From positions 3,108,001-3,172,000 of the forward strand of contig NZ_CP031842.1 of assembly GCF_003441615.1 (NCBI RefSeq): a stretch of 64,000 nucleotides of DNA, in the 5' to 3' direction. The stretch comes from Dechloromonas sp. HYN0024 (GTDB lineage: Bacteria > Pseudomonadota > Gammaproteobacteria > Burkholderiales > Rhodocyclaceae). Position numbers and translations under genes: made by a program. The notes under the pieces were generated by a model. It was not told the origin of the DNA, searched no databases, and saw only the letters and a program-made list of their open reading frames with translations. This document shows positions 9,526-18,323 of this stretch, piece by piece; the stretch's first letter is position 1, and each line of letters starts with the position of its first letter.

Positions 9526-10625
9526 TCTTCGCGCATCAGCCGCCAGTACTGAACCTTGACCGTTACCGCTGCGCCGCCAACGATGGCCAGAAAGGTGACG
9601 ATTGAACCAAGCGCCAGGGTCGAAAAACCGCTAATTCCCTGACCGACCGTACAACCCAGACCGACGACGCCACCAAAACCCATCAGCGCCGCACCGAGCA
9701 GGTGACTGGCCGTATCCTCGACGCTGGCAAACCCTTCCCAGCGGAATTTCCCGGTGGCTAGGGCCCACACCCCCGAACCGGCAATGACGCCGAGCACCGT
9801 GGCGATGGCAAAGCTCAGGGTGCGACTGGTATCGGACCACAGCATGAGCAACTCCAGCGTATAGGCCTGCGCAGCGACGAATGTCAGCGACTCCATGCGC
9901 CCACTGTTGGTCGTCAGAAAGGCCTCTTCAAGCGTCTCCGGATGCTCGACCAGATAACCGACATGACCGCTGACATACCAGGCCGCGACGACGGTCAGGC
10001 CAATACCGATACCGCCCAGCAGATTATCGAAACTCCAGAAATCCCGCTTGAGCAGACAGAAGGCGGTCAGCCCACCGCCGATAGCAAGCACGGCGAGCAG
10101 AAAGGCCGTCTTCGGCTCCATGCCAACGGCCCTGAGCAGGGCCGGAATATCCTGCCCCCCCGGCATGACGATGACCGCCTTTTCCAGCACATTGACGCGA
10201 AAAACACCGAAAACGCCACGCATCGTCATGTAAGCGACAAGGCCAAGGACGAGAAAGACCACCACTGACTTGAGATTGCCGCCACCGATACGGATCAGCG
10301 TCTTCGAGCCACAGCCGGAAGCGAGCACCATGCCGATGCCGAAAGTCGCCCCGCCGACAAGGTAGGACAGCCAGGTGAAATTGGGCGTCCGGTAGATCGA
10401 TTTACCGAGGTCGATCAGCCCGGCGCCATGCAGCGCACCCGCCCCCAGAATGGCCACACCAATGGCCAGCAGCCACATGCGCATGCGACTCCAGTCACCC
10501 ATATTGACGATGTCGGAAACGGCACCCATGGTACAAAAATGGGTTTTCTGGCCGATGGCCCCAAAGACAAACGCGACGACAAAAGCCAGCCATTGAACGG
10601 TCGAAGAAAGGGCGGCAATTTCCAT
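9522..10625 (-). CDS. YeeE/YedE-family (sulphur transport) permease
   Basis: About 367 residues with nine or more hydrophobic helices and the internal duplication of this family. Conserved cysteine motifs: HFCTMGAVSD near residue 30, ASGCGSKTL near 100, and GLGCTVGQG near 330. Family members import thiosulfate or related sulphur species through Cys relays. The frame is open upstream, but the ATG at 10625, two bases after the queC stop, gives the correct N-terminus (MEIAALSSTVQWL) and implies co-transcription with queC. The link to queuosine synthesis is not obvious. Confidence 0.85.
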   Translation of the reverse strand: MEIAALSSTVQWLAFVVAFVFGAIGQKTHFCTMGAVSDIVNMGDWSRMRMWLLAIGVAILGAGALHGAGLIDLGKSIYRTPNFTWLSYLVGGATFGIGMVLASGCGSKTLIRIGGGNLKSVVVFLVLGLVAYMTMRGVFGVFRVNVLEKAVIVMPGGQDIPALLRAVGMEPKTAFLLAVLAIGGGLTAFCLLKRDFWSFDNLLGGIGIGLTVVAAWYVSGHVGYLVEHPETLEEAFLTTNSGRMESLTFVAAQAYTLELLMLWSDTSRTLSFAIATVLGVIAGSGVWALATGKFRWEGFASVEDTASHLLGAALMGFGGVVGLGCTVGQGISGFSTLALGSIVTFLAIVGGAAVTVKVQYWRLMRED

Positions 10626-10627
10626 GA

Positions 10628-11305
10628 TCAGGCCTGGTAAATGGTTGGATCGGTCAGGCCGGCGGCGGCAAAGCCTTCGGCGCGCAGGCGGCATGAATCG
10701 CAGACCCCGCAGGCACGACCGAGTTGATCGGCCTGGTAGCAGGAGACGGTCAGGCCGTAATCAACACCGAGAGCAGCGCCAGTACGAATGATGTCGGCCT
10801 TTGAAAGGTCGATCAGCGGCGCATGAATACTCAGTTTTACCCCCTCGACCCCGGCTCTGGTCGCCAGATTGGCCATCTTTTCGAAGGCCGCGAGGTATTC
10901 CGGGCGGCAGTCCGGGTAACCCGAATAATCGACCGCGTTGATGCCGACGAAAATGTCGCGGCTGCCCAGCACCTCAGCCCAAGCCAGGGCCAGCGAGAGC
11001 ATGATGGTGTTGCGGGCCGGCACGTAGGTCACGGGGATGCCAGGCTGGACGCCGTCGACCGGGACGTTGATGGCGCTATCGGTCAAGGCCGAGCCGCCGA
11101 ACTGGGCCAGTCCCAGATTGAGTACGCGATGCTCGACCGCGCCCAGCGCCTTGACGACACGATCGGCTGCCTGCAACTCGGCACAGTGACGCTGGCCGTA
11201 GTTGAACGACAGACAATAACAGTCAAAACCCTGGCTACGGGCTATGGCGAGACAAGTGGCGGAATCGAGTCCACCGGAAAGGAGAACGACAGCTGGCTTC
11301 ATCAT
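10628..11305 (-). CDS. queC: 7-cyano-7-deazaguanine synthase QueC
   Basis: ATP-dependent enzyme (225 residues) converting 7-carboxy-7-deazaguanine to preQ0 for queuosine in tRNA. The PP-loop motif SGGLDSAT is at residues 10-17, and the zinc-binding cysteines are near the C-terminus (CYQ, then CGVCDSC). Two consecutive ATGs start the frame; either is possible. It is followed within two bases by the YeeE/YedE permease. Its pathway partner queE lies 5 kb away on the same strand, separated by the ABC-transporter operon and a PilZ gene. Confidence 0.93.
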   Translation of the reverse strand: MMKPAVVLLSGGLDSATCLAIARSQGFDCYCLSFNYGQRHCAELQAADRVVKALGAVEHRVLNLGLAQFGGSALTDSAINVPVDGVQPGIPVTYVPARNTIMLSLALAWAEVLGSRDIFVGINAVDYSGYPDCRPEYLAAFEKMANLATRAGVEGVKLSIHAPLIDLSKADIIRTGAALGVDYGLTVSCYQADQLGRACGVCDSCRLRAEGFAAAGLTDPTIYQA

Positions 11306-11404
11306 GGGGCGCGAATATACCTGAAAATCGGCTTCCTTTGATCCGGTATCTGCTTGTTCCTGCGCTACAATTTGCCGTTATCGACCTTTTTGCCGGAGAT
11401 TCGC

Positions 11405-12571
11405 ATGTCGCTTCGCCTGACCGTCCTTGCCACCGCGCTGATGCTGGCTGGTTCTGCTCACGCCGCCGACCAGATCAAGGTCGGTCTGGTGTCCACCCTG
11501 TCCGGCCCCGGGGCCGGCCTCGGCGTCGATATCCGCGACGGTTTCAATCTGGCGATGAAGCATCTGAATGGCAAACTGGGCGGACTGCCGGCCGACGTGC
11601 TGATCGCCGACGACCAGCAAAGCCCCGATATCGCCAAGCAGGCGGCTGACAAGTTCCTCAAGAAGGACAAGGTCGATTTCATGACCGGCATCGTTTTCTC
11701 CAACATCATGCTCGCCGTCGGCCCGAGCGTTTTCGACAACAAGACCTTCTACATTTCGGCCAACGCCGGCCCCTCGCAATATGCTGGCGAGCAGTGCAAC
11801 CCCTACTTCTTCAACGTCGCCTGGCAAAACGACAACCTCCATGAGGCCGTCGGCAAGGTTGTCCAGGACAAGGGCTTCAAGAACGTCGTGATCGTCACGC
11901 CCAACTACCCCGGCGGCAAGGATGCCGTTTCCGGCTTCAAGCGTTATTACAAGGGCAAGGTCGCCGAAGAGGTCTACACCAAGCTCGGCCAGCTCGATTA
12001 CGCCGCCGAACTGGCGCAAATCCGCAATCTGAAACCCGACGCACTGTTCTTCTTCCTGCCCGGCGGCATGGGCATCAACTTCGTGAAACAGTTCGTCTCG
12101 GCCGGCCTGTCACGCGACACCCAGTTGTTCGCGCCCGGCTTCTCGGCTGACGAGGATGTCATCAAGGCCGTCGGCAGTTCGATGATGGGCATGTTCAACT
12201 CGTCGCATTGGGCGCACGACATGGACAACGCCGAGAACAAGCGCTTCGTGGCTGATTTCCAGAAGGAATACGGCCGCCTGCCCTCGCTCTACGCCTCGCA
12301 GGGTTACGATGCCGCGTTGATGATGGACGGCGCCGTGCGTGATGTAAAAGGCAAGGTCGACGACAAGACGGCCCTGCAAAAAGCCCTTGAAGCCAAGCGC
12401 TTCAAATCGGTACGCGGCGACTTCAAGTTCAACACCAATCACTACCCGGTACAGAACTACTACCTGCGCGCCATCGGCAAGGATGCCAGCGGCCGGGTCA
12501 CCAACAAAACGATGGGCACCATCTTCACCAACCATGCGGACGCCTATGTAGCCGCCTGCAAGATGAAGTGA
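11405..12571 (+). CDS. Branched-chain amino-acid-type ABC transporter substrate-binding protein
   Basis: 388-residue periplasmic type I binding protein (LivJ/Peripla_BP_6 family). A cleavable signal peptide (MSLRLTVLATALMLAGSAHA) is followed by IKVGLVSTLSGPGAGLG and later PNYPGGKDAVSGFKRYY, typical of the family. Substrate cannot be read from sequence; Leu/Ile/Val, aromatic compounds, amides or urea are all possible. The frame is open from 11354, but the ATG at 11405 has a GGAG site eight bases upstream and starts the signal peptide. First gene of a five-gene transporter operon. Confidence 0.88.
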   Translation: MSLRLTVLATALMLAGSAHAADQIKVGLVSTLSGPGAGLGVDIRDGFNLAMKHLNGKLGGLPADVLIADDQQSPDIAKQAADKFLKKDKVDFMTGIVFSNIMLAVGPSVFDNKTFYISANAGPSQYAGEQCNPYFFNVAWQNDNLHEAVGKVVQDKGFKNVVIVTPNYPGGKDAVSGFKRYYKGKVAEEVYTKLGQLDYAAELAQIRNLKPDALFFFLPGGMGINFVKQFVSAGLSRDTQLFAPGFSADEDVIKAVGSSMMGMFNSSHWAHDMDNAENKRFVADFQKEYGRLPSLYASQGYDAALMMDGAVRDVKGKVDDKTALQKALEAKRFKSVRGDFKFNTNHYPVQNYYLRAIGKDASGRVTNKTMGTIFTNHADAYVAACKMK

Positions 12572-12614
12572 TTTATCGGCGCCCCTTTGGCGCTCGCCAT
12601 TGCCCGTCTCACTC

Positions 12615-12643
12615 GCTGCATTCCTGCCCTGCGGGAATGCAGC
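12615..12643 (+). promoter_or_regulatory. Intergenic hairpin between binding-protein and permease genes
   Basis: Perfect 10-bp stem (12615-12624 gctgcattcc with 12634-12643) and a nine-base loop in the 82-base gap after the binding-protein stop. There is no T-run. Such hairpins commonly protect the 3' end of a binding-protein message or reduce read-through so that the periplasmic protein is made in excess; that role here is inference. Confidence 0.6.
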
Positions 12644-12653
12644 ATTGCCTACC

Positions 12654-13580
12654 ATGACCCAGTTATTCCTTGAACAAGCCCTCAACGGACTCCAATTCGG
12701 CCTCATGCTCTTCCTGCTAGCGGCCGGGCTGACGCTCGTCTTCGGCATCATGGACTGCATCAATCTGGCGCACGGTTCGCTTTACATGGTGGGCGCTTAC
12801 TTCGTCGCGGCAGCCACGCAAGCGGCCGATTCGTTCTGGATTGGCCTCGCGACGGGGGTCGCTGGTGCCGCTGTCCTCGGTCTGCTGCTCGAACTGTCGC
12901 TGTTCCGCCGGCTGTACAAGCGAGACCACCTGTCGCAGGTGCTCGCCACCTTCGCCCTGATCCTGATCGCCAACGAAGCGGTCCGGGTGATCTGGGGCGC
13001 CCAGCCAGTAATGCTCAACCCGCCGGAGTCCCTTTCCGGCCCGGTGGTGATTTCACTCTTTGGCGATGAGTATTTCTACCCGGCTTACCGGCTGGTCATC
13101 ATTGCCTTCGGCCTTGGTGTCGCCGGGATGCTTTACCTGCTCGTTGCCAAAAGCCGGCTCGGCATGTGGGTGCGGGCCGGCGCCTCGAATCGGGAAATGA
13201 CCGAAGCCCTGGGCATCAATGTTCAGGGCCTGTTCACTGCCGTCTTTGTCTTCGGGGCTGCGCTCTGTGCCTTGGCCGGCGGCCTGCTCGGCCCCTTGCT
13301 GGCGGTTCAGGTCGGCATGGGGGAGAGCGTGCTGATCCTCGCTTTCGTCGTCATCATCATCGGTGGCATCGGCTCGATCCGGGGCGCCCTGGTCGGCAGT
13401 CTGATCGTCGGCTCGGTCGATACCCTCGGTCGGGCCCTGCTCCCCACCCTGTTGCGCGTCCTCCTGCCAGCCGACGCAGCCTCCACACTCGGCCCGGCGC
13501 TGGCCTCGATCCTCATCTACCTGCTCATGGCCGGCATCCTCTTCTTCAGGCCGCAAGGCCTTTTCCCGGCCCGCGCCTAA
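12654..13580 (+). CDS. Branched-chain amino-acid-type ABC permease (LivH family)
   Basis: 308-residue inner-membrane permease with about eight helices and LivH landmarks: NGLQFGLMLFLLAAGLTLVFGIMDCINLAHGS at the N-terminus, RAGASNREMTEALGIN in the cytoplasmic coupling loop, and VVIIIGGIGSIRGALVGSLIVG. The ATG at 12654 is chosen over an upstream ATG at 12600, which would place a non-hydrophobic extension before the first helix. Its stop overlaps the livM start (TAATG). Pairs with the downstream permease and two ATPases. Confidence 0.9.
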   Translation: MTQLFLEQALNGLQFGLMLFLLAAGLTLVFGIMDCINLAHGSLYMVGAYFVAAATQAADSFWIGLATGVAGAAVLGLLLELSLFRRLYKRDHLSQVLATFALILIANEAVRVIWGAQPVMLNPPESLSGPVVISLFGDEYFYPAYRLVIIAFGLGVAGMLYLLVAKSRLGMWVRAGASNREMTEALGINVQGLFTAVFVFGAALCALAGGLLGPLLAVQVGMGESVLILAFVVIIIGGIGSIRGALVGSLIVGSVDTLGRALLPTLLRVLLPADAASTLGPALASILIYLLMAGILFFRPQGLFPARA

Positions 13581-14527
13581 TGGCTTTCTACCGTCCCGCC
13601 GCTTACCAAAAGCCCGTCGCCCTGGCCTTGCTGCTGACCCTGCTTGCCCTGCCGGCGGTGCTGTCGGCATTCGGCCAGGCGTTCTATATCGGCTTTGCCA
13701 CCCGAATCCTGATCTTCGCCCTGGCCGCCTCCAGCCTCAATCTGGTACTTGGTTTCGGCGGCATGTTCTCACTCGGCCATGCCGCCTTTTTCGGCATTGG
13801 CGCGTACACGGCGGCCATCTGCCTGAGCAGCGGCATCTCCGATGCCCTGCTGGCCTTCCCGCTGGCCATGCTGGCAGCCGGACTTTTCGCATTGCTGGTC
13901 GGGGCCATCAGCCTGCGTACGCGCGGCGTCTATTTCATCATGATCACCCTGGCCTTTGCCCAGATGGCCTACTACCTGGTTATTTCGGCCCGCGCCTGGG
14001 GCGGCGACGATGGCCTGCCGCTGGTCAGCCGAATGACGCTGGGGGGCTTCAGCCTGGGCAGCGATGCCGCCCTGTATTACGCCGCGCTGGCTTGCCTGGC
14101 TCTGGTCATCCTTTTTCTCGGCCGGATGGCTGATGCCCGTTTCGGTCGGGTCATTCAGGCCATCCGCGAAAACGAGACACGGATGGAGGCGCTCGGCTAC
14201 CCGGTTTTCCGCTATCGCCTCAGCTGTTTCATCCTCGGAGGCGCCCTGGCCGGCCTGGCCGGTGCCCTACTCGCTAATCTGACCGGGCTGGCCAGTCCCA
14301 ACCTGCTGGTGTGGACTCAGTCCGGCACGCTCCTGATGATGGTTATCATCGGTGGTGTCGGCTATCTGTATGGCGGTCTGGTCGGCGCCCTGATCTTCCT
14401 CTGCCTTGAGGAGGTGCTGGCCGGCATCACGCTGCACTGGCACATCGGTCTCGGCCTGCTATTGCTGGCCATCGTACTGTTTGCCCCGAAAGGGGTGGCG
14501 GCATTGTTCGGGAAGCAACATGGCTGA
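13580..14527 (+). CDS. Branched-chain amino-acid-type ABC permease (LivM family)
   Basis: 315-residue second permease. Landmarks include SLNLVLGFGGMFSLGHAAFFGIGAY (about residues 50-74), the loop RAIRENETRMEALGY-like segment (VIQAIRENETRMEALGYPVF) and MMVIIGGVGYLYGGLVGA near the C-terminus. The ATG at 13580 overlaps the previous stop by one base, and its own stop lies eight bases inside the downstream ATPase gene, so the operon is translationally coupled throughout. Confidence 0.9.
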   Translation: MAFYRPAAYQKPVALALLLTLLALPAVLSAFGQAFYIGFATRILIFALAASSLNLVLGFGGMFSLGHAAFFGIGAYTAAICLSSGISDALLAFPLAMLAAGLFALLVGAISLRTRGVYFIMITLAFAQMAYYLVISARAWGGDDGLPLVSRMTLGGFSLGSDAALYYAALACLALVILFLGRMADARFGRVIQAIRENETRMEALGYPVFRYRLSCFILGGALAGLAGALLANLTGLASPNLLVWTQSGTLLMMVIIGGVGYLYGGLVGALIFLCLEEVLAGITLHWHIGLGLLLLAIVLFAPKGVAALFGKQHG

Positions 14528-15275
14528 GGCACTGCTCGAGGTCCGCCAGTTGTCGCGCCGCTTTGCCGCCGTCGAGGCGCTTAAGGACATCAATTTCAGC
14601 GTCGAGTCGGGCGAGGTTCACGCCCTGATCGGCCCCAACGGGGCGGGCAAGACAACGTTCATCCACCATGTTTCCGGTGCCCTGCAGCCGGATTCCGGCA
14701 GCATCCATTTTGCCGGCCGCGATGTCACCCGACTTTCCATGCATCAGCGGGTTGCCGCCGGCATGGCCCGCTCGTACCAGATCACCAATGTCTTTCTCGG
14801 CCTCACTGCCCTCGACAACGTGGCACTGGCCGTTCAAGGCAGAGGCGATGCCGGTAGCAGTTTCCGTTTCTGGCAGCCGGTACGCAACGAATCGGCCCTG
14901 TTCGACGAAGCGCACCTTCATCTGGCCCAAGTCGGCCTGGCACAGCGCGCCGGGACCGTCGCCGGCAATCTCGCCCATGGAGAACAGCGGGCGCTGGAAC
15001 TGGCCATGGCCCTGGCTACCCGGCCAAAAATGCTGCTGCTCGACGAGCCCATGGCCGGTACCGGCCCCGAAGAATCGGCCCGCATGGTCGAATTGATCGA
15101 GCACCTTGCCCGCCATGTCACCATCCTCCTGGTTGAACACGACATGGCCGCCGTTTTCCGGCTGGCCGACCGCATTTCGGTACTGGTCAATGGTCAGCTG
15201 ATCTGTACCGGCGAACCGGAGGCCGTGCGCGCCAACCCCGACGTGCGGCGTGCCTATCTCGGAGACCATCTGTGA
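14520..15275 (+). CDS. ABC transporter ATPase (LivG family)
   Basis: 251-residue ATPase. Walker A GPNGAGKTT (about residues 37-45), Q-loop near RSYQITNVF, signature degenerated to LAHGEQR in place of LSGGQ as is common in LivG, Walker B KMLLLDEPMAG, and switch histidine in LLVEHDM. The long insert between Walker A and the signature is typical of LivG. The frame is open upstream, but the ATG at 14520 fits family length and couples to the previous gene. Ends by GTGA overlap with the next ATPase. Confidence 0.9.
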   Translation: MAEALLEVRQLSRRFAAVEALKDINFSVESGEVHALIGPNGAGKTTFIHHVSGALQPDSGSIHFAGRDVTRLSMHQRVAAGMARSYQITNVFLGLTALDNVALAVQGRGDAGSSFRFWQPVRNESALFDEAHLHLAQVGLAQRAGTVAGNLAHGEQRALELAMALATRPKMLLLDEPMAGTGPEESARMVELIEHLARHVTILLVEHDMAAVFRLADRISVLVNGQLICTGEPEAVRANPDVRRAYLGDHL

Positions 15276-15982
15276 GCGCACTGCTTGAAATCAGTGGCCT
15301 GGAGGTCGCCTATGGGCCGAGCCAGGTGTTGTTCGGCCTCGACCTCAGCCTGCAGGAGGGCGAAGCGGCCACCCTGCTCGGCCGCAACGGCATGGGCAAG
15401 ACGACAACGCTGCGCGCCATCTGCGGGCTTGAGCCGGTCAAAGGCGGGAGCATCCGCTTCGCTGGCGAACGGATCGATGGCTGGCGACCGGACCGCATTG
15501 GCCGGGCCGGCATAGCGCTGGTTCCCGAGGGCCGCCAGTGCTTCCCGAATCTGACGGTCGACGAGCATCTGATCGCCTTTTACGCCAACCGGCGTAGCCT
15601 CGCCGAAGCGTGGACGCCGGCTCGCGTTTACCAACTTTTCCCGCGTCTGCACGAACGCGCGAAGAATCTCGGCAATCAGCTATCGGGGGGTGAGCAGCAG
15701 ATGCTGGCGATCGGTCGGGCCCTGGTAACCAATCCGCGCTTGCTCATTCTCGACGAAGCGACCGAAGGACTGGCCCCGCTGGTCCGCGATGAAATCTGGT
15801 CCTGCCTGGCCCGCCTTCGGGCGGCCGGCCAAAGTATCCTGGTTATCGACAAATACGTCGAAAAGCTGATCACCCTGGCCGACCGGCACACCATCATCGA
15901 ACGCGGCCGGGTCGTATGGCAGGGCAGTTCACATGAATTGGATGCCGATCACGGCATCTGGCACCGCTATCTCGGCATCTAG
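15272..15982 (+). CDS. ABC transporter ATPase (LivF family)
   Basis: 236-residue second ATPase, started by GTG at 15272 overlapping the previous stop (GTGA). Walker A GRNGMGKTT (about residues 37-45), Q-loop region VPEGRQCFPNLTVDEHL, signature LSGGEQQ, Walker B RLLILDEATEGLAP. The position of the switch histidine reads VIDKYVEKL, so there is no His; LivF proteins normally have VEQN here. The stop sits in a CTAG shared with the convergent PilZ gene. Confidence 0.9.
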   Translation: MSALLEISGLEVAYGPSQVLFGLDLSLQEGEAATLLGRNGMGKTTTLRAICGLEPVKGGSIRFAGERIDGWRPDRIGRAGIALVPEGRQCFPNLTVDEHLIAFYANRRSLAEAWTPARVYQLFPRLHERAKNLGNQLSGGEQQMLAIGRALVTNPRLLILDEATEGLAPLVRDEIWSCLARLRAAGQSILVIDKYVEKLITLADRHTIIERGRVVWQGSSHELDADHGIWHRYLGI

Positions 15983-16356
15983 CGGCCAGTCGGTAATGCT
16001 TCCTGAAGCAGCGCAAACTCGCGATCAGCCAGAGCCTCGTCGCCCAGATTGAGGGCGACCAGCCGACGCAGGTGGGTAACGCTATCGAGATCGATATCGC
16101 GACAGGCCAAGCCGTAGCGATCGGTCAGATGACGAATGACCGTAACTTCCATACGGATGTTGGTTTCCCCCTGGTCAAGCCGGATGACCAATGGGCAGTT
16201 GGTGCCCACCGTCACGTACATGCTGCCCCGCGGACGGACCATGGCCCCCTTGAGCGAGAGGTCAATCACATCAACGGGCTGTGCACCATCGGGGAGTAAC
16301 AGGCTGGCTTCAGCCTGGAAGGGAATGCGGGAAAACTTGCGGCGATTTTGCTGCAT
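15979..16356 (-). CDS. PilZ-domain protein, probable cyclic-di-GMP receptor
   Basis: 125-residue cytoplasmic protein that is essentially one PilZ domain. It has the two ligand-binding motifs: RRKFSR near residue 5 (RxxxR) and DLSLKGAMV near residue 32 (D/NxSxxG). It probably binds c-di-GMP; the target process is not indicated. It lies 14 bases downstream of queE on the same strand, so it may be co-transcribed with the tol operon tail. Confidence 0.85.
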   Translation of the reverse strand: MQQNRRKFSRIPFQAEASLLLPDGAQPVDVIDLSLKGAMVRPRGSMYVTVGTNCPLVIRLDQGETNIRMEVTVIRHLTDRYGLACRDIDLDSVTHLRRLVALNLGDEALADREFALLQEALPTGR

Positions 16357-16370
16357 GGGCGTCTCCTCCT

Positions 16371-17009
16371 CTATTTTCCCTTCATATTACCCCAAAGTAT
16401 CTTGTGCAACTGCAGCTGGAAACGGACGTTCAGGCCGTCTTCGAGAATCCAACCGGCCAGCAACTGCGGCTCGATCAGACCGCCGGCCGGCGACAGAAGT
16501 ACCGGGCACAAGCGATCAATCTGCCTGTCGCGCAAGACCTCGCGCGCCCACTCATAGTCTCTGCGCGAAGCGATAACAATCTTGATCTCGTCACGGCGAT
16601 TCAAGACCGCCAGATTGCTCCAGAGATTCTTGGCCGACTCACCCGAATCGGGTGCCTTGAGATCCATGATTCGCGCTACACGCTGATCAATCGCGGCAAC
16701 ATCCAGCGCCCCCGAGGTTTCGAGAGACACATCGTAACCGGCATCGCAAAGCGCCGTCAGCAGCCCCAGGCAATCCTTCTGCGCCAGCGGCTCACCGCCA
16801 GTGACGCAGACCTGACGGGCAGGGTATTTCGCCACCTCAGCCAGGACTGACTCAATGGTGGCGGGCTCACCCCCGGTAAAACTGTAGGTGGTGTCGCACC
16901 AGGTGCAGCGCAGCGGGCACCCGGTCAGACGAACAAATACAGTCGGCAGGCCGGCACGCGATGCCTCGCCCTGCAGGGAATAAAAAATTTCGGTAAGACG
17001 TAAAGGCAA
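16371..17009 (-). CDS. queE: 7-carboxy-7-deazaguanine synthase QueE
   Basis: Radical SAM enzyme (212 residues) forming 7-carboxy-7-deazaguanine in queuosine synthesis. The cluster motif CPLRCTWC has Cys31, Cys35 and Cys38 (Cx3Cx2C), and the N-terminus LTEIFYSLQGEASRAGLP is a family signature. The start is a TTG at 17009 placed immediately after the cpoB stop; no upstream ATG exists and the next internal ATG would remove the cluster site, so the TTG is well supported. Last biosynthetic gene of the tol-pal-cpoB run. Confidence 0.92.
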   Translation of the reverse strand: MPLRLTEIFYSLQGEASRAGLPTVFVRLTGCPLRCTWCDTTYSFTGGEPATIESVLAEVAKYPARQVCVTGGEPLAQKDCLGLLTALCDAGYDVSLETSGALDVAAIDQRVARIMDLKAPDSGESAKNLWSNLAVLNRRDEIKIVIASRRDYEWAREVLRDRQIDRLCPVLLSPAGGLIEPQLLAGWILEDGLNVRFQLQLHKILWGNMKGK

Positions 17010-17750
17010 TTACTTCTTCTTCAAGCGATCGCGGGCCGCTTCGGCGGCCGGGGTGCCGGGAAATTTGGCAATCACCGTGTCGAGAGAACGCTTGGCAGCG
17101 GTCGGATTGTTCAATTCCTGCTGGCAGGTAGCAATGGCCAGCCAGGCATCCGGCGCCTTGGCGCTATCGGCATACTTGCCGGTCACCACGCTTTGGGCTT
17201 CGATGGCCCGCTTGCAGTCACGCTGCGCGTACCAGGCATTGCCGAGCCAGTACTGGGCATTGGGGGCGAGCGAACTGTCCGGATATTTCTGCACATAAGC
17301 ACCAAAACCGGCAGCCGCTTCCTTGTACTTGCCGGCCTTGAACTGATTCAGCGCCGCTTCGTATTCGCTACCTTCCTTGGCCGGATCGTTGGCCGGCTTG
17401 GCGCTTGGGGCACTGTCCGGGGCGACCGGCGCAGCCGCCGTCGCTGCCGCTTCGAACTTGCGCAAACGCGTGTCGAGATCGAGATAGAAATCCTGCTGGC
17501 GCTTTCTGGCCGTCTCCAGCTCGTAACCGAGCGTTTCAATCTGGCCGCGCAGGCGGGAGATTTCCTCGGCCTGCTGCTGGATCTGGCCAGCCAGATCCAG
17601 CTGGGCCTTGGCCTGCTGGTCGAATCGCGCCTCCGCCTTGGCTTTCGCATCGGCGATCTGGCGACGGGCTTCGTCGTCATCAAACACGCCGGCCTGGGCC
17701 TGGAAAGCACCCAGCGCGGCAATGAAAAGGGCGATTCGAACCGGGCGCAT
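17010..17750 (-). CDS. cpoB: Cell division coordinator CpoB (YbgF)
   Basis: 246-residue periplasmic protein that links peptidoglycan synthesis to Tol-Pal during division. It has a signal peptide (about residues 1-20), an N-terminal coiled-coil rich in Gln, Glu and Arg (about 28-100), a Pro/Ala linker and a C-terminal TPR domain (about 128-246; YEAALNQFKAGKYKEAAAGF and following repeats). Located directly after pal as in most proteobacteria. Confidence 0.92.
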   Translation of the reverse strand: MRPVRIALFIAALGAFQAQAGVFDDDEARRQIADAKAKAEARFDQQAKAQLDLAGQIQQQAEEISRLRGQIETLGYELETARKRQQDFYLDLDTRLRKFEAAATAAAPVAPDSAPSAKPANDPAKEGSEYEAALNQFKAGKYKEAAAGFGAYVQKYPDSSLAPNAQYWLGNAWYAQRDCKRAIEAQSVVTGKYADSAKAPDAWLAIATCQQELNNPTAAKRSLDTVIAKFPGTPAAEAARDRLKKK

Positions 17751-17752
17751 GC

Positions 17753-18298
17753 TTAGAACTCGCCGCGACCGTCAGCCGCCTTGTAGAGAATGTCGGCACG
17801 ACGGTTTTCCGACCAGGCGGCTTCGTCATGACCGGCATTCTTCGGCTTTTCTTCACCAAGGCTGACCGATTCAATCTGGTCATCCTTGACGCCGAGCAGG
17901 GTCAGCGAACGCTTGACGGCTTCGGCACGCTTCTGGCCCAGCGACAGGTTGTATTCGCGGCTACCGCGCTCATCGGTATTACCCTGGAGCAGAACCTTGA
18001 ATCCCTTGTTGGCAACGAGATACTTGGCGTGGGCGGCAACCAGATCCTTGTAGTCGCCCTTCACTTCGTAGCTGTCGAGATCGAAGTAGATGCTGCGCTG
18101 CGACAGCTTGCTCTTCGGATCGGTCAGTTCGCGCGGCAGGCCGCTGGCGTCGAGACCACCGGCGGTCACCGGGGTAACGCCACTGCTCGAACCGCTGCGC
18201 GATTCGACCGGGGCGCCATTGGCATCATCGGGCAGCGGGGTGGTGGAACAAGCGGCCAACAGGACCGAAAGCAGGGCGGGGATAAGTAGTTTTTTCAT
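17753..18298 (-). CDS. pal: Peptidoglycan-associated lipoprotein Pal
   Basis: 181-residue outer-membrane lipoprotein. Signal peptide with lipobox LLAACS (Cys about residue 18), a short linker, and an OmpA-like peptidoglycan-binding domain with IYFDLDSYEV, GNTDERGSREYNLSLGQKRA and the late ENRRADI. The frame extends upstream, but the ATG at 18298 has a GGAG ribosome site and starts the lipoprotein signal. Functions with TolB, TolA, TolQ and TolR encoded just upstream. Confidence 0.96.
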   Translation of the reverse strand: MKKLLIPALLSVLLAACSTTPLPDDANGAPVESRSGSSSGVTPVTAGGLDASGLPRELTDPKSKLSQRSIYFDLDSYEVKGDYKDLVAAHAKYLVANKGFKVLLQGNTDERGSREYNLSLGQKRAEAVKRSLTLLGVKDDQIESVSLGEEKPKNAGHDEAAWSENRRADILYKAADGRGEF

Positions 18299-18323
18299 GA
18301 CGTTCTCCGGGTGGATGTCTGGA

